Assembly: GCA_016932235.1 (NCBI GenBank)
Contig: JAFGDF010000260.1
Location: 1 to 56,475, forward strand
Reading direction: 5' to 3'
From: Deltaproteobacteria bacterium
GTDB lineage: Bacteria > Desulfobacterota > DSM-4660 > Desulfatiglandales > HGW-15
Length of the DNA stretch: 56,475 nucleotides
Positions 1 through 8,631 of this stretch are shown piece after piece. The translations under genes and the position numbers were made by a program. Within the stretch, counting starts at the first letter, position 1; every line of letters starts with the position of its first letter. The notes beneath the pieces were generated by a model. The model was not told where the DNA came from, made no database searches, and saw nothing but the letters and a program-made list of their open reading frames with translations.

Positions 1-21
1 AAAGAGGTACATAGCAATTGT

Positions 22-290
22 ACGGTTATGTATTGAGCAAGGGCTTTAATCAAACCGTTTGTTACGGTCCGGGCCAGGGACCGCAGAGTCCACACATGAA
101 AAGTGGAGTTTCATACGAGGTGCCAAGGAGCGACGACTGAGGCGTATAAGTGATACGCCGCAAGCCTGTCGAGAGCCTCCACGTCGAACGAGAGGAGCGA
201 TCGCAGGCAACTCAGCACAACCTGACCCTGCAAAAGCAGGGGTGATGCCTTGATGGCAAACCGGAGTTCCGTCAACGATTATCTCCTCTT
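22..290 (+). ncRNA. Putative structured RNA, family not recognised
   Basis: This non-coding stretch ahead of threonine synthase holds a dense run of short complementary segments. I can pair 22-27 with 53-58, 65-70 with 78-83, 89-93 with 103-107, 141-147 with 153-159 (a perfect 7-bp stem with a 5-nt loop) and 226-231 with 236-241 (AAAA loop). It is richer in GC than the AT-rich stretch at 290-350 that follows. It could be an independent small RNA, a leader of the downstream gene, or a ribozyme or intron fragment. I looked for T-box, cobalamin, lysine, SAM/SAH, tmRNA, SRP, RNase P and group II domain V signatures and found none. Strand is assumed from the next gene. Confidence 0.4.
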
Positions 291-354
291 GACAATTAAT
301 CTATAACTATTTTAAATCATACAAATTTGGGAGAAAAAATACGAGGGATTTATT

Positions 355-1857
355 ATGAAGATCAACCATTTTCCTGATGAAATCAGAAAATATATGATAC
401 CGGAGCCTGACGGCAGAATGTTTTATCGATGCCTGGGTTGTGGTAAAGAGCTGGGGATAGACAGGATATTATACACCTGCCCGGGCTGCGGGAGTGTTTT
501 AATGCTCCATGACCGCAATTTCGAAGGCAGGAAAGAGATCGGAGGGGACACCTGGCGGAGGATATTCGACTATCGAAAGATGTTGAACCTGCGGGCCTTG
601 AAGGGGATTTTCCTTTTTTATGAATTCATCGCGCCGGTAATTCCCCTGGACCGTATCGTGTACCTGGGGGAAGGACATACCCCTATTGTTGAGGCAAACG
701 GAAGACTGAAAGAAATGGTGGGAACTGATTTCTTCTTCAAGAATGACGGATTAAATCCCAGTGCCTCATTCAAGGACAGGGGCATGGCATGCGCCCTCAG
801 TTTTATCAACCACTTTATCAAAGAAAACCGTATTAAAAAAATCCTCGCTGTCTGTGCATCCACAGGCGACACCTCCGCCGCCGCGGCCCTGTATGCATCA
901 TACCTCAAGGATTCTCTGGAGTCTGCGGTACTTCTTCCCCAGGGAAAGGTCACCCCGCAGCAATTATCCCAGCCCCTTGGAAGCGGCGCCAGGGTGCTGG
1001 AGATCCCGGGCGTATTTGACGACTGCATGAAGGTCGTTGAGTCTATAGCGGAAAACTATCACGTGGCCTTGCTGAATTCGAAAAACAGCTGGCGGGTCCT
1101 GGGACAGGAGTCCTTCTCATTTGAGATCTCCCAGGATTTCGACTACAGCGTTGAAGATAAGGCAGTCGTCCTGCCTATCGGCAATGCAGGCAACATAACA
1201 GCTGTTATGAACGGATTCCTTAAATTCTACAAAGCGGGAATTACAGATGGGCTTCCCAAAATCATAGGAGTCCAGTCAGAACACGCTGACCCGGTATATA
1301 GATATTATCTCGAAGGAGACCCTAAAAAAAGAAAATTTACACCAGTCACAGTAAAACCCAGCGTGGCGCAGGCAGCGATGATCGGAAACCCCGTCTCCAT
1401 GCCCAGAGTGATTGAGATTGCCGAGGAATACACTCGCATTGCGGGAAAAGGAAAAGTCCTGGTGGTTCAGGTGACCGAGCAGGAGGTGATGGATTCAATG
1501 ATAATCGCCAACCGTAACGGTAATATAGCATGTACCCAAGGGGGAGAATCCTTGGCCGGTTTGAAAAAGGCCGTCAAAGACGGGCATGTCAGGAAAGGAG
1601 ATATCAGTATCCTGGATTCCACGGCCCATGTACTAAAGTTTCAATCCTTTCAGGAGATGTATTTTAACGACAACTTCGGCCCGGAGTTTAACGTGTCTCC
1701 CAAAAAAGAACTCATGAACTCCCCGACACTTGTAAAACCACAAAGTCTTAAGAAATACCCCAAACCAGGAAAACCTCTCCAGGGAAAAGATATGAAACGA
1801 TTTATCGAGGAGATGAGTTCTGAAATCGCCGGGATTCTTAAACTGGAAAAAAAGTGA
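355..1857 (+). CDS. thrC: Threonine synthase, PLP-dependent, zinc-ribbon type
   Basis: Predicted to convert O-phosphohomoserine to threonine in the cytoplasm. The 500-residue protein starts with a CxxC...CxxC zinc-ribbon-like segment (about residues 26-46: CLGCGKEL, CPGCG). A fold-type II PLP enzyme domain follows, with the lysine motif SASFKDRG near residue 140, the phosphate-binding ASTGDTSAA motif near 170, and a glycine-rich stretch GNAGN near 285. The length fits the longer threonine synthases of delta-type bacteria. The ATG has a GAGGG ribosome-binding site about 9 nt upstream. Its stop overlaps the next gene by 4 nt, so the two are co-transcribed. A threonine-synthase-like enzyme of another specificity cannot be excluded. 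Confidence 0.88.
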   Translation: MKINHFPDEIRKYMIPEPDGRMFYRCLGCGKELGIDRILYTCPGCGSVLMLHDRNFEGRKEIGGDTWRRIFDYRKMLNLRALKGIFLFYEFIAPVIPLDRIVYLGEGHTPIVEANGRLKEMVGTDFFFKNDGLNPSASFKDRGMACALSFINHFIKENRIKKILAVCASTGDTSAAAALYASYLKDSLESAVLLPQGKVTPQQLSQPLGSGARVLEIPGVFDDCMKVVESIAENYHVALLNSKNSWRVLGQESFSFEISQDFDYSVEDKAVVLPIGNAGNITAVMNGFLKFYKAGITDGLPKIIGVQSEHADPVYRYYLEGDPKKRKFTPVTVKPSVAQAAMIGNPVSMPRVIEIAEEYTRIAGKGKVLVVQVTEQEVMDSMIIANRNGNIACTQGGESLAGLKKAVKDGHVRKGDISILDSTAHVLKFQSFQEMYFNDNFGPEFNVSPKKELMNSPTLVKPQSLKKYPKPGKPLQGKDMKRFIEEMSSEIAGILKLEKK

Positions 1858-2339
1858 ATATCCTTTTTGTATGTACCGGCAATGTCAGCAGGAGTTTTTT
1901 AGCGGAGATGCTCCTTAAGGATGAAATAAGGAAGCACGCAATCGAAAATATATCCGTCTCTTCAGCCGGTCTCTACGCCTATCCCGGAAATGCCGGTGAT
2001 CCTAAAATAATTGAATACCTGTCCGGAATGGAAATCCCTGTTGAAGACCATGAATCCGTTCCGCTTACCGAAAAAGAACTGGAATGGGCTGATCTTATTC
2101 TTGTGATGGAAAAGCATCACCTTGAAACCATTATAAGCCAATGGCCCGAATCAAGGAATAAAATTGAGCTTCTGGGGACTTATATTCAGGGAGGCCCTGT
2201 TGTTGATGATATAGCCGACCCCTACGGCAGATCTTCATATCACTATCGGGTCGTACAATCTCAGATCAGTCTGGCCGTGGAGGGTATTATTAGAAAGCTT
2301 GTATCGGAACATAAGAAAATCTTCCCAACCCCTCTTTAA
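1854..2339 (+). CDS. Low-molecular-weight protein-tyrosine phosphatase family protein
   Basis: The 161-residue protein begins with the LMW-PTP signature FVCTGNVSRS, which contains the CX5R phosphate-binding loop (nucleophilic Cys near residue 7). It carries the general-acid motif as DDIADPYG near residue 122. Family members dephosphorylate phosphotyrosine or arsenate-type substrates in the cytoplasm. Here the start is a GTG that overlaps the thrC stop codon (GTGA), indicating translational coupling. Why a phosphatase is coupled to threonine synthase is unclear. In related enzymes the same fold is used for protein-arginine phosphatase or arsenate reductase, but no additional arsenate-reductase cysteines stand out. 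Confidence 0.85.
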   Translation: MNILFVCTGNVSRSFLAEMLLKDEIRKHAIENISVSSAGLYAYPGNAGDPKIIEYLSGMEIPVEDHESVPLTEKELEWADLILVMEKHHLETIISQWPESRNKIELLGTYIQGGPVVDDIADPYGRSSYHYRVVQSQISLAVEGIIRKLVSEHKKIFPTPL

Positions 2340-2622
2340 AAAAAGATGGGCTTTTCTCCTTATATCAATGAGAAAGCTTCCTCATCCCCTTGTAAAGGGG
2401 AGGCGGGGAGGGATTTAATGAAGAGCCACGTTCTGCCTGCCTGTGCGCCCGTCTGCGCGCAACGCGCGGGCAGGTATCCCCGCGCAGTCAGGTCGTATCC
2501 GAAATATGCGAACGCGACAGAGCGGATTCCTTCGCATAATTGACCGGCCAATTCCGGCTTTTTTTACCATAGCCTTTTCAGAAGGCTGTTGAGGGAAATA
2601 CGGAAGGCTCATAGGGTGATAA
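2340..2622. other. Intergenic region with GC-rich inverted repeats
   Basis: Between the phosphatase and rlmH lie a CCCCTTGTAAAGGGG palindrome (about 2387-2401) and a GC-rich stretch at 2435-2500 with repeated CGCGCG/GCGGGCAG motifs resembling a dispersed repeat. A short CCGG-rich hairpin followed by a run of seven T at about 2542-2567 could act as a weak terminator. The short open frames here overlap in several frames and show no protein-like character, so no gene is called. Confidence 0.4.
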
Positions 2623-3096
2623 ATGCCGAAAATAAAATTTATTGTTGTTGACCGAACAAGATCCTCTTTTCTTAAAAAGGGGGAGCTCTTTTTCCTTGAT
2701 CGCCTGAAAAATTATTCAAATGTCGAATGGATTGAAGTCAAATCCGTCAAGATAAAAAAATCGGCATCACTGGAGGAGATCGTCAACAAGGAAGGGCTGT
2801 CAATTGGAATGAAACTGTCTTCGGCCGATTATGTCGTCGCACTTGACAGGCAGGGACATCAATTGGATTCCGAAGGGCTTGCCGACTGGTTAGCCGGCCT
2901 TATCCTAAGCGCCAGAGGCCCAGTCTGTTTTGTTATCGGAGGCCCACTTGGGCTTTCACAAGAGATCCTGAGCAGGGCCGATAAGATTTTGTCACTTTCT
3001 AGGCTTACGTTTACTCATGAAATGTGCCGACTTTTCCTGGTTGAACAGATTTACCGGAGTTTTACCATAATAAGAGGTGAAAAATATCATAAATAA
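2623..3096 (+). CDS. rlmH: 23S rRNA (pseudouridine1915-N3)-methyltransferase RlmH
   Basis: This SPOUT-family methyltransferase is expected to methylate pseudouridine 1915 in helix 69 of 23S rRNA on the assembled ribosome. The 157-residue length is that of RlmH. The diagnostic parts are the SAM-binding knot (VIGGPLGLSQ near residue 107), the preceding VALDRQGHQLDSEGLA segment, the LTFTHEMCRLFLVEQIYRSF block, and the C-terminal RGEKYHK, which corresponds to the usual GxxYH end. The ATG is preceded by AGGGTG at a suitable distance. It stands alone and converges on the receiver gene downstream, 6 bp away. Confidence 0.95.
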   Translation: MPKIKFIVVDRTRSSFLKKGELFFLDRLKNYSNVEWIEVKSVKIKKSASLEEIVNKEGLSIGMKLSSADYVVALDRQGHQLDSEGLADWLAGLILSARGPVCFVIGGPLGLSQEILSRADKILSLSRLTFTHEMCRLFLVEQIYRSFTIIRGEKYHK

Positions 3097-3102
3097 AAAG
3101 TA

Positions 3103-3474
3103 TTACACAGGCTGTTCGACTTTTGTATCAAGGGCCATGCTTATCTTATTCTTCAGCTCCGTCAAATCAAAGGACTTTATCACATAGAAATCTGCGGCTA
3201 TTGATTTCATATCTTCCTTAAAAGTATCATAAGCGGTGCATAATACCACCGGAAGATCATAAAATTTATTGCGGATATCTTGCAATAAATCCAATCCGTT
3301 ATAATCTACCATCTTGATATCGAGGACCACAAGGTCGGGTTTATCCTCCTCAATTTTTTCCAGCAGTCCTTGTCCACTGTCGGCGGTGATTACTTCATAA
3401 CCTGCTTCTGTCAGCTCTTCAGAATACAGGAAACGTATATGCTCTTCGTCATCAACTATTAATATTTTAGCCAT
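3103..3474 (-). CDS. Stand-alone response-regulator receiver protein (CheY-like)
   Basis: The 123-residue protein is a single receiver domain with all key residues: the acidic pair VDDEEH near residue 8, the phospho-acceptor Asp in VVLDIKM near residue 52, the switch Thr in VLCTAY near 81 and the Lys in YVIKS near 103. No output domain follows, so it probably signals through protein contacts. There is no kinase gene nearby, and the partner is not visible in this window. It is convergent with rlmH. Confidence 0.9.
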   Translation of the reverse strand: MAKILIVDDEEHIRFLYSEELTEAGYEVITADSGQGLLEKIEEDKPDLVVLDIKMVDYNGLDLLQDIRNKFYDLPVVLCTAYDTFKEDMKSIAADFYVIKSFDLTELKNKISMALDTKVEQPV

Positions 3475-3701
3475 AGCTAATACTCCGTTAAAAGATACAC
3501 GATTTCAATACTGCAAAAAGGTGATCATCCAGGCAAATTTAAGTTCAGTGAATTCTAATAACCCGTGGAAGAAAATTTGTAAACCGTCTTGGAGCCCATA
3601 TGCCTTCACCCGGCAGCCTGATAACGATGAGCTTACGTCCCGTTTTTCATAAAGGCGTTAGTGAGGATTATGTATCTTATCAACCCAAAATACCGCACAC
3701 C

Positions 3702-3882
3702 AGGAGCCTGCCGGACTTTACCCGACAGTCTCCTGGTAAGAATTAGATTTTCATTTGTTTTTGACGATATTTATTTTAATCTTATTCATTGCAGCCGGTA
3801 AATGAAAATTATACCTTTTTGAAATAAAATCTTTTCTTAACTCTTTATAGCAGCCTGTCGGCCAAAGTCCGACAGGCTGCCA
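3702..3882 (+). repeat. REPIN copy 1 (two inverted REPs around a 120-bp spacer)
   Basis: The left REP begins AGGAGCCTGCCGGACTTT and folds on itself. The right REP (about 3851-3882) is the same motif in inverted orientation. The AT-rich spacer between them aligns closely with the element at 37081-37261 and more loosely with 20117-20302, so this is a dispersed unit of about 180 bp. The GGAG tetranucleotide ahead of an imperfect palindrome is the signature described for REPs mobilised by REP-associated tyrosine transposases. Confidence 0.8.
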
Positions 3883-3965
3883 GGTATCTTGATTAATACC
3901 ATATTATTATCAGGTATGCAAATATAATTCCCCTTTTGAAAGGGCCGGAGCATCAAGGACCACCT

Positions 3966-3993
3966 AGCCTGCCGGGATTTGTCCGATACCCTC
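3966..3993 (+). repeat. Single REP-like palindrome
   Basis: The sequence is AGCCTGCCGGGATTTGTCCG followed by an imperfect complementary half. It matches the REP family seen at 3702, 5631, 24215, 33903 and 54231 but lacks an inverted partner. Confidence 0.6.
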
Positions 3994-4043
3994 CCTACGA
4001 AAAATTAAGCCATTCTCTTCAATCATACCCTGTTTCAAAGGAG

Positions 4044-4823
4044 TTACCAGTTCATCCTTACCTTGATGCCCCTATTAAAAAGATATGTTTTAATCTCCTT
4101 TATGCTGTATTTACCATAATGGGTCATTGACGCTATCAACGCCGCGTCCGCGATATTCTCTTTAAGGGCATCAAAAAGATGCTCCGGTCTTCCCGCCCCT
4201 CCCGATGCAATAACAGGGATATTAACACTCGATGAAATTAATCCAGTCAATTCAAGTTCATAACCATTTTTTGTGCCGTCAGCGTCAATGGAATTCAGGC
4301 ATATTTCACCGGCTCCCAGCCTCTCACCCCTTATGGCCCATTCCTGCGCGTCGATTCCCATATATTTTCTTCCACCGTTGATAACTATTTCATACCCCGT
4401 GGGGATTTTCTTTGATGGCGTCACTTTTTTAACATCCATTCCCAGTACAATACACTGGCTTCCAAAAGCCCGGGCACCCTCGGATATAATTTCCGGGTTT
4501 TTAACGGCTGCCGAGTTTACGCTTACCTTTTCCGCTCCGGCAAGAAGAACCCGACGCATATCTTCAACTGTCCTTATCCCGCCTCCCACTGAAAAAGGAA
4601 TAAATATCTTTTCCGCAACCCTTTCCACCGTATGAATCATAATATCCCTGTTTTCGCTGGACGCGGTAATATCATAAAATACCAGTTCGTCTGCCCCTTC
4701 GTGATAGTAATGAGAGGCAATTTCCACCGGATCCCCTATGTCCGCGTTTTCCTTAAATTTTATCCCCTTTGTAAGTCTTCCGTCACGCACATCAAGACAG
4801 GGGATAATCCTCTTACTGAGCAT
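4044..4823 (-). CDS. hisF: Imidazole glycerol phosphate synthase cyclase subunit HisF
   Basis: HisF is the cyclase half of imidazole glycerol phosphate synthase. It uses ammonia from HisH to convert PRFAR to IGP and AICAR in histidine synthesis. The (beta/alpha)8-barrel signatures are all visible: [11 protein letters not shown] with the catalytic Asp, the phosphate loop [17 protein letters not shown] with the second catalytic Asp, [11 protein letters not shown], and the second phosphate loop IASGGAG. I place the start at the ATG giving MLSKRIIPC, because AAAGG lies just ahead of it. An ATG 12 nt upstream is also open. It overlaps the hisH end by 11 nt, so the two subunits are translationally coupled. 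Confidence 0.93.
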   Translation of the reverse strand: MLSKRIIPCLDVRDGRLTKGIKFKENADIGDPVEIASHYYHEGADELVFYDITASSENRDIMIHTVERVAEKIFIPFSVGGGIRTVEDMRRVLLAGAEKVSVNSAAVKNPEIISEGARAFGSQCIVLGMDVKKVTPSKKIPTGYEIVINGGRKYMGIDAQEWAIRGERLGAGEICLNSIDADGTKNGYELELTGLISSSVNIPVIASGGAGRPEHLFDALKENIADAALIASMTHYGKYSIKEIKTYLFNRGIKVRMNW

Positions 4824-5454
4824 AACCCTTTCCATTCCAGTTACTAAAATTTTCCAGTATCCTCAATCCCGGTCTCCCGCTTTTCTCAGGGTGGAACTGC
4901 ACTGCAAGGAGGTTGCCCGACGAGATCACCGAGGCGAATTTTATACCATAATCCGTTTCTCCGATGATATTAAACTGATCAGATGGCGAGGGGTAATAAG
5001 AATGCACAAAATAAAACTCCGTTCCTTCAGGGATACCATGAAAAACAGGATGATCTCTTAATAAATTCACTTCGTTCCAGCCCATGTGCGGGACCTTGAG
5101 CCTTTTGTTTTCACTATCAGAGAACTCATCCGGAAACCTTAAAACATTTCCTTTAATTAATCCCAGGCACTTTGTGTTGTTTTCCTGACTCCATTCCATT
5201 ATAATCTGAGTGCCAAGGCATATCCCCAGGATGGGCTTGCCGTTTTCGTATGCGCTCATAATGGCCTTATCTAGATCATTAACCCTCAGATCACAAATGG
5301 CATTTCCGGCCGCGCCCACGCCGGGGAATATAATACGATCACAGTCATTAACCTCAGAATAATCACCTGTAACAATTGAAACCTCTCCAATAAAATCCAA
5401 CGCTCGCTTTACGCTGGTGAGATTTCCCGCCTTATAATCAATTATAGCTATCAT
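4813..5454 (-). CDS. hisH: Imidazole glycerol phosphate synthase glutamine amidotransferase subunit HisH
   Basis: HisH hydrolyses glutamine and channels ammonia to HisF. The 213-residue class I amidotransferase has the nucleophile elbow LGICLGTQ (Cys near residue 80), the oxyanion region PGVGAAGNA near 52, and the His-Glu pair in QFHPEKSG near 190. It starts [11 protein letters not shown], as usual for the family. hisF follows immediately on the same strand. No other his genes are present here, so the rest of the pathway must lie elsewhere. Confidence 0.94.
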   Translation of the reverse strand: MIAIIDYKAGNLTSVKRALDFIGEVSIVTGDYSEVNDCDRIIFPGVGAAGNAICDLRVNDLDKAIMSAYENGKPILGICLGTQIIMEWSQENNTKCLGLIKGNVLRFPDEFSDSENKRLKVPHMGWNEVNLLRDHPVFHGIPEGTEFYFVHSYYPSPSDQFNIIGETDYGIKFASVISSGNLLAVQFHPEKSGRPGLRILENFSNWNGKGYAQ

Positions 5455-5810
5455 GATTCACTGCTTGTTATCGATATGTTGCGCCGCTTTCTGCCTGCCG
5501 TACACCGTCTCAAGGTCCTACAGGGGACTAAAGAAGGACGATATTTCATTTTTTCTACCGGATCAACATTTTTCTTTTTTTTACCAAAAAGAAATTGTAG
5601 TATTTACATTATAAAAGCAATATGTTATCTAGGAGCCTGTCGTATTTTGTCCGAAAGGCTCCCAACAGGATTTATATATTACTTTGTTTCTATCTTTTCC
5701 GAAGAACGATCTTTCATATATGGTTTAAAGAAGGCTGGAATTGTTATAACTTATTGAAAACAGAAAAGTACTCAGCGAAAGGCAACTAGAGGCAGGATAC
5801 AGGAGATACC
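5455..5810. other. Intergenic region between hisH and the IHF/HU gene
   Basis: This gap of about 350 bp between divergent genes should hold their promoters. A REP palindrome lies at 5631-5663, and the stretch after it loosely resembles a REPIN spacer. The 93-codon open frame at 5476-5757 runs through the repeat and has no recognisable protein features, so it is not called. Confidence 0.6.
5631..5663 (+). repeat. REP palindrome
   Basis: The sequence AGGAGCCTGTCGTATTTTGT is followed by CCGAAAGGCTCCC, an imperfect inverted copy. It has the GGAG head and the CCTGTCG arm typical of the REP family in this window. Confidence 0.7.
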
Positions 5811-6086
5811 ATGACAGTTACTAAATCAGACATTATTGAAGATTTGGCAAAATCAGGACTGACCAGGAAAAAATCAGGAGAAATGCTGGAAAATCTCCTT
5901 GAAATCATCAAAAAAAGACTGGAAGAAGGCGAGGATGTTCTGATATCGGGATTTGGAAAATTCTGCGTAAGGGAAAAGGGGAAACGAAGAGGAAGAAATC
6001 CGGCAACGGGAAGTGACCTAATACTAAATGAAAGGCGTGTTGTTACTTTCAGTTGTTCTCCGGTATTGAGAGAAAAAATAAATTGA
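5811..6086 (+). CDS. ihfA: Integration host factor alpha-like / HU-family DNA-binding protein
   Basis: This 91-residue nucleoid protein bends DNA as a dimer. It begins MTVTKSDIIEDLAKSGLT, like IHF-alpha, and carries the HU/IHF signature GFGKFCVREKGKRRGRNPATG with the conserved proline of the DNA-intercalating arm. An AGGAG ribosome-binding site precedes the ATG. A second HU-type gene lies at 35576-35845; this one is the more IHF-like. IHF assists sigma-54 promoters by bending DNA, which is relevant because a sigma-54 promoter is present at 21023-21037. A strong hairpin terminator follows. Confidence 0.88.
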   Translation: MTVTKSDIIEDLAKSGLTRKKSGEMLENLLEIIKKRLEEGEDVLISGFGKFCVREKGKRRGRNPATGSDLILNERRVVTFSCSPVLREKIN

Positions 6087-6122
6087 GAATCTAAAATCAA
6101 TACACACAAAAATATATAACTT

Positions 6123-6163
6123 GCCCCCCTTAACTCTCAGCAAGAGAAGGGGGGCTTTTTTTA
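6123..6163 (+). terminator. Rho-independent terminator after the IHF gene
   Basis: GCCCCCCTT (6123-6131) pairs perfectly with AAGGGGGGC (6147-6155) and is followed by a T-run. It ends the plus-strand IHF transcript. It may also serve the minus-strand operon that ends at 6166, although the T-run on that side is weak. Confidence 0.9.
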
Positions 6164-6165
6164 TT

Positions 6166-8613
6166 TCACTTGCTGCTCTCCTGCATTTCTGTAAGGATCT
6201 TAATGGTCTCAGAGATCTCTTCAGGAGTTACCTCCTCCCGGATTTTTTCCATCTCCTTCATGATCTCGGAAAATCGAACACCCTCCGCGGCGCTTATCCA
6301 CTCCAACCTGAGACGCTCCGGTCTGATTCCCAGCTTGGCCATCTTTTTTTGAATCTTGTTAACTCTTTTTTCCGTCCAGTGATTGGCATTAATATAATGG
6401 CAGTCTCCTATGTGGCATCCGCTAACCAGTATTACGGGGGCGCCTCTCCTGAAACCTTCCCAGATAAATTTTTCATCCACCCTGCCGGAACACATGGTCC
6501 TGATCAAACGAACATTCGGAGGGTACTGAAGTCTTGACACACCAGCGTAGTCCGCGCCGGCGTATGAACACCAGTTACAGGCAAAAACGAGGATTTTTTC
6601 TTTTGCCTTATCCTCCATCATGCTCTCAACCTGGTTAAGGATTTGAGCATCTTTATAGTGATTCATGACTATTGCATCAAAAGGACACTCCGCCGCACAT
6701 GTTCCACATCCGGCGCACGCCGCAGTGTTTACAACTGCCGGTATCTTTTTCTTGACGTTAACTGAAATCGCATTATAGGGACAGACTTCAGCGCAGATTC
6801 CGCAGGATCTGCAGTGATCGGCTAATACTTCAGCGGTTATCGGTTCAGTTACAATCTCCCCTTTGTGCATCAGCCTGATTGAGCGGACAGCTGCGGCCGA
6901 TGCCTGTGTCACGCTTTCCTTAATATCTTTCGGCCCTTCAGCACATCCCGCAAAAAAGATGCCTCTTGTTGCTGCATCTACCGGCTGTAACTTCGGATGA
7001 GCTTCAAGAAAAAATCCGTCCGAAGTAAGCTGAAGGCCAAGCATTTCCTGGATCCTGCGTGTGCTTGATGACGGCTTGATTCCCAGGGCAAGTATAAGCA
7101 TATCCAGCTTATGCATTTCAAGACTGCCTGTGGAAGTATTTTCAACTGCGACGTTTAAACTTTTATTCTTATTCTCTTCAACGCTTCCCGGAAGCCCCCT
7201 GATATAGTGTACCCCTAATTTCCTGCTTCTTTTGTAAAGTTCTTCAAAACCCTTTCCAAAGGCCCTGATATCAACATAAAAAACCTTGATTTCAATGTCA
7301 GGATAGTGCTCTTTAAGCATAAGAGTACTTTTAATGGTATTCATACAACAGATATTCGAGCAATAACTGCTTCCTTTTCTTTCCGATCGCGAACCAACAC
7401 ATTGCACAAAGCCAATCGACATGGGTCTTTTTCTGTCGCTGGGACGGATAACCTCGCCCTTTGTAGGCCCGCCAGCGTTGATTAACCGCTCGAATTCGAG
7501 GCTGGTAAGGACATTCTCAAATCTTGTGTATCCATATTCATCCATTTCCCTGGGATCATAGGGATCCAGGCCTGTGGCAACAACAATAGTGCCCACTTTT
7601 TCAACGATCTCTTCGTCGGACATATGAAAACTGATGCAATTCTTATCGCAGGCATCTATACATTTGCCGCAGACGACAGGATTATTGCCCAGGCACTCAT
7701 TCACATTTATGACATAAGCTGACGGAATAGCCTGAGGGAAAGGTGAATAAATCGCCCTCCTTGAAGAGAGGCCAAGATTAAATTCATCGGGGCGAACAAC
7801 GGGACAAACTTTTACACACTCTCCGCATGCTGTGCACTCATTTTCATCGACATACCGGGCTCTTTTAAGAATTTTGACTTCAAAGTTGCCTACATAACCT
7901 TTTACATCAACTACCTCGCTCAATGTTAAGAGTTTAATCCGTGGATGCCGACCGACATCCGTCATCTTTGGACCGAGAATTCAGATGGAGCAGTCCATCG
8001 TGGGATAAGTCTTATCGATCTGCGCCATTACGCCGCCGATCGACGGCTTTTTCTCCACAAGGATAACATCGAAATCATTGTCCGCGAGATCCAGGGCCGC
8101 CTGGATACCTGCAATTCCACCACCAATAATCATGGCTTTTTTGGTGAGCGGTATTGTCTCCCCTTCAAGAGGCTCCAGGATTCGCGCGCGCGAAACAGCC
8201 ATCTTCACGAGATCAATCGCCTTCATTGTGGCTGACTCAGGTTCTCCCATGTGCACCCAGCTGCACTGCTCACGCAGATTGGCCATCTCGAGCAGATAGG
8301 GATTAATGTTTACATCCTTAAGCATCTGCCTGAAAGTCGGCTCATGGAGCCTTGGAGAACAGGACGCAATAACCACTCGGTCAAGCCCATGCTCTATTAT
8401 ATCATCCTTGATCTCCTGCTGCCCGGGACCCGAACACGCGTATTCTATGTCTCTGGAGACTATTACATCTTCCATCTCCGCTGCCTGTCGTGCTACCCTG
8501 GCGCAATCCACGGTCTGGGCTATATTCAGGCCGCAATGGCAGATATAAACACCTATCTGCGGTCGTTCCGACGTAAGTTCTTTCTCTTTTTTAAAAACCT
8601 TCTTCGCTTCCAT
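6166..8613 (-). CDS. hdrA: Selenoprotein HdrA fused to MvhD, with in-frame UGA (Sec211)
   Basis: Read through one in-frame TGA (7981-7983), this is a single 815-residue protein. Residues 1-210 are an HdrA N-terminal region with cysteines (YICHCG, EYACSGPGQ, ASCSPRLHEP) and the FAD fold GGGIAG near 164. The junction reads DCSI-U-ILGPKM, aligning with the conserved HdrA motif CSxC-I-L-x-PKM, so Sec replaces the second conserved Cys. Then come 4Fe-4S motifs CTACGECVKVCP, CRSCGICAEVCP and CAGCGTCAAECP, and from about residue 670 an MvhD domain (FACNWCSY, TMCSGRV, GCHIGDCHY). HdrA proteins are FAD/FeS electron-bifurcating subunits; MvhD links them to an electron donor. A SECIS-like hairpin follows the TGA. 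It is the last gene of the operon. Sequence error or pseudogene is unlikely given conservation on both sides. Confidence 0.88.
7943..7960 (-). promoter_or_regulatory. Bacterial SECIS-like hairpin for Sec insertion
   Basis: On the minus strand GGATGTC, loop GGTC, GGCATCC forms a 7-bp stem (one G-T pair). The loop begins 27 nt after the UGA at 7981-7983. A GGUC apical loop is also what the Escherichia coli fdhF SECIS element has, and the distance lies in the range accepted for bacterial SECIS elements (about 16-37 nt). The hairpin is inside the hdrA coding sequence, as expected in bacteria. Confidence 0.8.
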
Positions 8614-8631
8614 ATCCCTGCCTTATTAATT

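Larger units (their letters stand above)
3475..4043. other. Long intergenic region carrying REP-type repeats
   Basis: About 570 bp without a credible gene separate the receiver gene from hisF. The region holds one complete REPIN (3702-3882) and another REP-like palindrome at 3966-3993; the rest is AT-rich. The 64-codon open frame starting at 3936 runs through the repeat and into hisF antisense and is not considered real. Confidence 0.7.

Noticed and set aside
59..253. 64-codon ORF on the plus strand
   Set aside because: It runs through the hairpin-rich putative RNA, is Arg/Pro-rich without protein-like features, and has no ribosome-binding site.
1..290. T-box leader, group II intron end, or known riboswitch
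   Set aside because: A faint resemblance of GGGACCGCAG to the T-box core and of TACGGTT to domain V ends was noted, but the flanking conserved parts, a terminator or a domain V hairpin are missing.
5476..5757. 93-codon ORF between hisH and the IHF gene
   Set aside because: It crosses a REP palindrome and AT-rich non-coding sequence; composition is unlike the neighbouring proteins.
6166..8613. Two separate genes (7981-8613 and 6166-7965) or a frameshifted hdrA
   Set aside because: Reading stays in one frame across the TGA, sequence on both sides matches conserved HdrA motifs, the stop replaces a conserved Cys, and a SECIS-like hairpin follows.
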